From Cystobacter ferrugineus (GTDB lineage Bacteria; Myxococcota; Myxococcia; Myxococcales; Myxococcaceae): 64,000 nucleotides of DNA. The stretch spans positions 842 through 64,841 of the forward strand of contig NZ_MPIN01000016.1 of assembly GCF_001887355.1 (NCBI RefSeq). Reading direction: 5' to 3'. Shown here in pieces: positions 60,428 through 64,000 of this stretch. The notes under the pieces were generated by a model, which did not search any database, was not told the origin of the DNA, and was given only the letters and a program-made list of their open reading frames with translations. The translations under genes and the position numbers were made by a program. Numbering within the stretch: position 1 is the stretch's first letter; each line of letters starts with the position of its first letter.

Positions 60428-62953
60428 ATGAGACGTGGATTGGGGTGGGGAGCGAGGTGGATGGGCGGGGTCGCGGCGGTGGCGTTGTTGACCCACTGCG
60501 GTACGGGGGAGAGCGGACAGGAGGCGCCCCGGGGCGAGGCACCCGCCTCGCGGGTGGAGCAGGCAGTGCTCTCGACGCGGACCTTCACGCCGAGCGCGGA
60601 TGCGTTCGCGCGCTCGGATGCGCCTGATCAGAACTTCGGAAGCGAGGACACGCTGAGCGTGGACCAGTCGCCCCGGGAGGAAGGGTATCTGCGCTTCAAC
60701 GTCACCGGGCTGACGGGCACGGTGACCCACGCGAGGTTGCGCCTGTACGTCACGGACAGCACCACGGACGGACCACGGCTCTACGGCACGCGCAACTGGG
60801 ACTGGCAGGACTCGACGCTCACCTGGAGCCGGTCGCCGTACTCCACCGAGCAGATGCTGGACGACAAGGCGGCGCTCACCAGTGGCACCTGGGCGGACTT
60901 CGACGTGTCGGCCACGGTGCATGGCAATGGCGACTACACCTTCATCCTGAAGGCCACCTCGGCGGATGGCGTGGACTTCGCCTCTCGAGAGAACAGCCGG
61001 GCGGATCGACGGCCCCAGCTCGTGCTCACGGTGGACTCCGAGCCCAACTGCCTGCCGCGCGTCTACACGAAGACCCGTACCGAGGCGGCGTACGGGGACA
61101 CCCACGTGTCCGAGGCCCAGCCCACCCAGCGCTTCGGCAACGAGTCCGTGCTGCTCGTGGACTCGAGCCCCACGCGGTACGAGTCGCACCTGTTCTTCTC
61201 CAACTCGGGCATCTACGACCTCGACGCGTGGAACGTGAAGCGGGCCACGGTGCGGCTGTACGCCACGAACGGCACCAACAATGGCCCGCGGCTCCACGCC
61301 ACGCAGGGGGGCTGGACCTGGCCAGACTATGACTTCGATTGGAACACCCGGCCGACCCTCGTGGGCCCGCAGTTGGCGGATCTCGGTGCCATCACCGCCA
61401 ACACCTGGGTGGAGGCGGACGTCACGAGCGCCGTGGCCAATAAACGGGGTGCCTTCTTCTTCGGGCTCCAATCGGATTCGGGTGATGGGGTGGACTTCGT
61501 GTCGTCGAACGCGGCGGCGGCCGAGCGGCATCCCCAACTGAGCGTCGAGCTGGAATCGGGCCCCTACTGCACCTACCGGGGCACGGCGGGGGGCCGCACG
61601 AGCTTCGCGCGGCACTACGGCGGAGCGGGCGACGAGCGGTTGATGGCGCTGAGCGCCGACTCCCATGGCGGCCTCGTGGCGGCGGGCCGCTTTGGCGACG
61701 CTCCCTTCCCGGATGGAACGGGCTTCGCCCTCGCGCGCTACGACGCGGCGGGCATTGCCCTGTGGACCCGGCAGGTGACCACCGCGAACGTCCGCCCCCA
61801 GTCGCTCACCGTCACGCCCGAGGGCAACATCCTCGTGGTGGGCATCTACTCCGGCTCGCCCGACCTCGGCACGGGTGCACTGCCCGTGGTGCCCTCGTCG
61901 TGGACCGCGGGGACGTTCATCGCGAAGTTCTCTCCCTCCGGCCAGCCCGTGTGGAGCCACGGCTTCGTCGCCACCTACTTCTACGTCCCGGATCAGGAAC
62001 TCCAGTACTGGCCCATCCAGGCGGAGGCGGTGGCCACCGATGCCCAGGGCAGCCTCATCGTCGTGGGCAACTTCCATGGCGAGGTGGATTTTGGAGGCGG
62101 CGTGCTCTTCGCGGGTCGCAACAGCGTCTACGGCGAGGACCCCTTCCCGGGCAGCTTCATCGCGAAGTTCGACTGGCAGGGCCAGCATGTCTGGTCTCGT
62201 GCCACGCAGGGGGCTCCTTCCGAGCCCTGGGCGAAGACCCGGGCGGTGAGCACCGACGCGGCGGGGAATGTCTTCGTGGCGGGCCGGGCCAACTCCGGCG
62301 CGGACCTCGGTGATGGGCAGCCGATCGCATGGAGCGCGCCCTACCTCGCGAAGTACGACGGCGCCACGGGCGCTCTCCAGTGGAAGCGGGTGTTCCAGGG
62401 CCCCTCCTGGGTCTTCGGCGAGGTCATCGCCGTCCGGCCGCTGCACAATGGCGACGTGGCCTTCGGCGCCAACCTGGGCGGCACCTTCGGCTTCGGGGGA
62501 AGCACGTATACCGGAGGCGATCCGTCGGATCAGGGCTACCCGGAGAACGTCAATGGCTTCACGGGCACGCTGAGCGCCACGGGCGGCGACAAGGCCCTGC
62601 GCGACCTCAAGGCGACCCGGATCCAGAGCCTCGTCGCGGCGAGCGATGACACCTACACGGTCTCGGGTTTTGGCACCAATGTCGACCTGGGCGGCGGTGT
62701 GGTGGGCCCGGACTACCGCGTCGCGGGCTCGGCCTTCGTGGCGCGCTATACCGCGACGGGCGCGCACCTCTGGTCCCGCTCGCTCGAGCAGCAGTTCACG
62801 GGGGACTACTACGGGCCCCGGATGCTGCTGGCTCCGACGCCCGGAAGAGACGTGCTGATCGGCGGCGACTTCGCCCAGCCCTTCCAGCATGACGGGGTGA
62901 CGTACACGCCGCGCGGAGCCTCCGACCTCTTCTACCTGCGGCTCACTCCCTAG
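60428..62953 (+). CDS. Secreted lipoprotein: two CBM96 (DNRLRE) domains and a beta-propeller-like region
   Basis: 841 aa. Signal with lipobox LLTHC (near C23). Two CBM96/DNRLRE beta-sandwich domains (about 45-205 and 215-380), each with the A-(D/E)-x-(Y/F) start, FGxE and the closing DGVDF. The C-terminal 450 residues are repeats of the type ILVVGxxxGxxDLGTG...FIAKF, as in SBBP/beta-propeller lipoproteins of myxobacteria. It probably binds polysaccharide on the cell surface. The start is set by the lipoprotein signal; GAGGTG lies upstream. Confidence 0.82.
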   Translation: MRRGLGWGARWMGGVAAVALLTHCGTGESGQEAPRGEAPASRVEQAVLSTRTFTPSADAFARSDAPDQNFGSEDTLSVDQSPREEGYLRFNVTGLTGTVTHARLRLYVTDSTTDGPRLYGTRNWDWQDSTLTWSRSPYSTEQMLDDKAALTSGTWADFDVSATVHGNGDYTFILKATSADGVDFASRENSRADRRPQLVLTVDSEPNCLPRVYTKTRTEAAYGDTHVSEAQPTQRFGNESVLLVDSSPTRYESHLFFSNSGIYDLDAWNVKRATVRLYATNGTNNGPRLHATQGGWTWPDYDFDWNTRPTLVGPQLADLGAITANTWVEADVTSAVANKRGAFFFGLQSDSGDGVDFVSSNAAAAERHPQLSVELESGPYCTYRGTAGGRTSFARHYGGAGDERLMALSADSHGGLVAAGRFGDAPFPDGTGFALARYDAAGIALWTRQVTTANVRPQSLTVTPEGNILVVGIYSGSPDLGTGALPVVPSSWTAGTFIAKFSPSGQPVWSHGFVATYFYVPDQELQYWPIQAEAVATDAQGSLIVVGNFHGEVDFGGGVLFAGRNSVYGEDPFPGSFIAKFDWQGQHVWSRATQGAPSEPWAKTRAVSTDAAGNVFVAGRANSGADLGDGQPIAWSAPYLAKYDGATGALQWKRVFQGPSWVFGEVIAVRPLHNGDVAFGANLGGTFGFGGSTYTGGDPSDQGYPENVNGFTGTLSATGGDKALRDLKATRIQSLVAASDDTYTVSGFGTNVDLGGGVVGPDYRVAGSAFVARYTATGAHLWSRSLEQQFTGDYYGPRMLLAPTPGRDVLIGGDFAQPFQHDGVTYTPRGASDLFYLRLTP

Positions 62954-63010
62954 TCCCGGGTGACGGGGAGACGCGAGGGCGTCTCCCCGTGGCCCATTTC
63001 GAAGTCCAGC

Positions 63011-63330
63011 TACCCTCGGGCGAGGTACCGCCCGAGGGCGTGCTCCAGGATCCGCTCCGCGACCACCGGCTCGGCCTCGAATCGCTGGCTCAGCCAGTTA
63101 CGGACCAGCTCGGCCACATCGGACTCGCACTCCTCGTTGACGAGTGCTCCCTTGAGGGGCCCCCCCAGCTCGGCTGGGGAATGGAGACCTCAAGCAGCAC
63201 GGTGAGCCCGTTGAGAAGCTCCGAGGGAATGTCGAGCGGGATACGGAGATGAGGCTTCGAGGTCTCCACGCTGGAGAGCGCATCCCGGAGGCCACGCGAC
63301 AGCCCCTCGAGGGAAGTCGTTCAAGGTGCC
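63011..63330 (-). pseudogene. Frameshifted gene of unknown family
   Basis: Two minus-strand frames join into one plausible protein. From 63327 to about 63180: TSLEGLSRGLRDALSS, then HLRIPLDIPSELLNGLTVLL. From about 63170 to 63011 in another frame: AELGGPLKGALVNEECESDV, then ELVRNWLSQRFEAEP, ending ARYLARG-like (LGRYLARG) and a stop. The switch falls at a run of seven C on the plus strand (63161-63169). The N-terminal frame also has a stop (TGA) just upstream with no start, so a second lesion is likely. It could also be a sequencing error at the homopolymer. Confidence 0.55.
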
Positions 63331-63335
63331 TTCCC

Positions 63336-64000
63336 CTAAGGCGTGACGGAAGCGCGCGCCCGCGCGACGGCCTCCACTTCCTGTCCCGGCACCGCCATCA
63401 CCCGCCGCGTCCAGGTGGGATGCTGGGGGCAGCTCACGCGCACCTCCAGCTCCCGGCCCGCCTCGATGGGCAGGGAGACCGGCGTCGTCCCCGGCGCCAT
63501 GCGGCCGTCCACCTCGACGAGACAGCCCGCGGGCTCGCCCACGTGCAGCGTGCCCTGGCTGCCCGGCACGGGCTGGGTCTCGGTGAGGGTGTGCACGTCG
63601 AGCACGTCCTCGTGCACCGCGAGGCCGAAGCGGCGCAGACGGCCCTCCACCGAGGTGGAGATGATGCGCTGGCGCACCTCCTTCGGCTCGAGCGTCTGGG
63701 GATCGTCCACCCGCAGACCAGCGACGTAGAGTTGCTCTCCGGGCTCGCGATTGAGCACCTCGACGCTCGCTCCCGAGCGGCTCGCGGCCACCGCCACGCC
63801 CACCGCGATCAGGCTCAGCAGGCCGATGACGCCGGCCACGACCCAGCGCACGGGGAAGGCGCGGGAGGCCGTGGGCACCGCCGCCGTGGCGGACGGAGCG
63901 GCCGGGGTGGCGGGCACCGCCGCCGTGGTGGACGGAGCGGCCGGGGTGGCGGGCGGCGCCGGCGAGGCGGAAGGCGAAGCGGCCGGAGTGGCGGGCGGCG
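63336..64000 (-). CDS. C-terminal part of a PEGA-domain membrane protein (runs off the right edge)
   Basis: The last 221 codons. A Pro/Ala/Thr-rich linker at the edge, one membrane helix (VVAGVIGLLSLIAVGVAVAA), then a beta-rich domain ending in a PEGA motif (GCLVEVDGRMAPGTTPVSLP split as CLVEVDGRMAPG and TTPVSLPIEAG). In myxobacteria this layout is common at the end of Ser/Thr protein kinases or FHA-type envelope proteins; the kinase part, if any, lies outside the window. Confidence 0.7.
   Translation of the reverse strand, partial: PPATPAASPSASPAPPATPAAPSTTAAVPATPAAPSATAAVPTASRAFPVRWVVAGVIGLLSLIAVGVAVAASRSGASVEVLNREPGEQLYVAGLRVDDPQTLEPKEVRQRIISTSVEGRLRRFGLAVHEDVLDVHTLTETQPVPGSQGTLHVGEPAGCLVEVDGRMAPGTTPVSLPIEAGRELEVRVSCPQHPTWTRRVMAVPGQEVEAVARARASVTP
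63873..63950 (-). repeat. 39-bp tandem repeat in the Pro/Ala linker
   Basis: Two nearly identical 39-bp copies (63873-63911 and 63912-63950) encode a 13-residue Pro/Ala/Thr unit (TPAAPSxTAAVPA-like); weaker copies continue to the edge. Copy number may vary between strains. Confidence 0.7.

Noticed and set aside
62989-63252. 87-codon plus-strand frame
   Set aside because: The minus strand of the same DNA reads as a better protein across a frameshift.

Overview
The window looks like myxobacterial chromosome, most likely suborder Cystobacterineae (Cystobacter, Archangium or Melittangium type). The DNA is very GC-rich, lipoproteins and secreted sugar-binding proteins are abundant, and there are SitA-like toxin remnants. 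The left 24 kb closely matches the cystobactamid (PABA-peptide gyrase inhibitor) biosynthetic cluster known from Cystobacter. This identification rests on gene content, gene order and residue-level motifs, not on a database search.

Region 1 (1-18357, minus strand) reads cysA (MbtH), cysB (alpha/beta-hydrolase with a Cys nucleophile), cysC (BoxB-like diiron oxygenase), cysD (fused PabA-PabB), cysE (type II thioesterase), cysF (O-methyltransferase), cysG (A-PCP-C-A-PCP-TE), cysH (A-PCP with an ATP-pyrophosphatase/AMDH domain inserted in the A domain), cysI (ADC lyase), cysJ (TauD-like oxygenase) and the first 212 codons of cysK, which runs off the left edge. Across a 339-bp divergent spacer, region 2 (18697-24026, plus strand) holds cysO (Qnr-like pentapeptide self-resistance), cysP (VOC protein), cysQ (LCMT-type methyltransferase), cysR (AurF-like N-oxygenase) and cysS (B12 radical SAM methylase). 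A perfect 17-bp hairpin ends it. CysD and CysI make PABA. CysC, CysF, CysS and CysR would hydroxylate, methylate, chain-extend the alkoxy group and make the nitro group. CysH, CysJ, CysB and CysQ make the methoxy-(iso)asparagine or cyanoalanine linker. CysG activates two PABA units and releases the product.

Region 3 (24-37 kb) is mostly exported and housekeeping-accessory genes: a large GH119-like amylase with FN3, CBM25 and CBM20 modules, a Gly/Ser-rich lipoprotein, three small basic or hydrophilic proteins including a histone-H1-like one, a voltage-gated-type K+ channel with a C-terminal zinc ribbon, a membrane metallophosphoesterase, an FG-GAP-like exported protein and a GH92 alpha-mannosidase lipoprotein.

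Region 4 (37-49.7 kb) is more mosaic: strong hairpins, a Cys-rich lipoprotein, a divergent PPOX/MocR pair with a perfect inverted-repeat operator, an unrecognised 563-aa protein, a lipoprotein toxin with a PD-(D/E)XK-like C-terminus overlapping a DUF3396-like immunity gene, a duplicated immunity-gene tail, a truncated IS630-type gene, a haem lipoprotein, a TetR/sterol-desaturase pair, a Uma2 remnant and a truncated SitA-like toxin with its putative immunity gene.

Region 5 (49.8-64 kb) holds an RtcB/archease/hydrolase/phosphoribosyltransferase operon, an isoquinoline-1-oxidoreductase-like molybdoenzyme pair with a dihaem lipoprotein nearby, aminopeptidase P, a degenerate diadenylate-cyclase-fold sensor protein, a CBM96/beta-propeller-like lipoprotein, a frameshifted gene and the end of a PEGA-domain membrane protein cut by the right edge. 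I saw no tRNA, rRNA, CRISPR array or complete mobile element.
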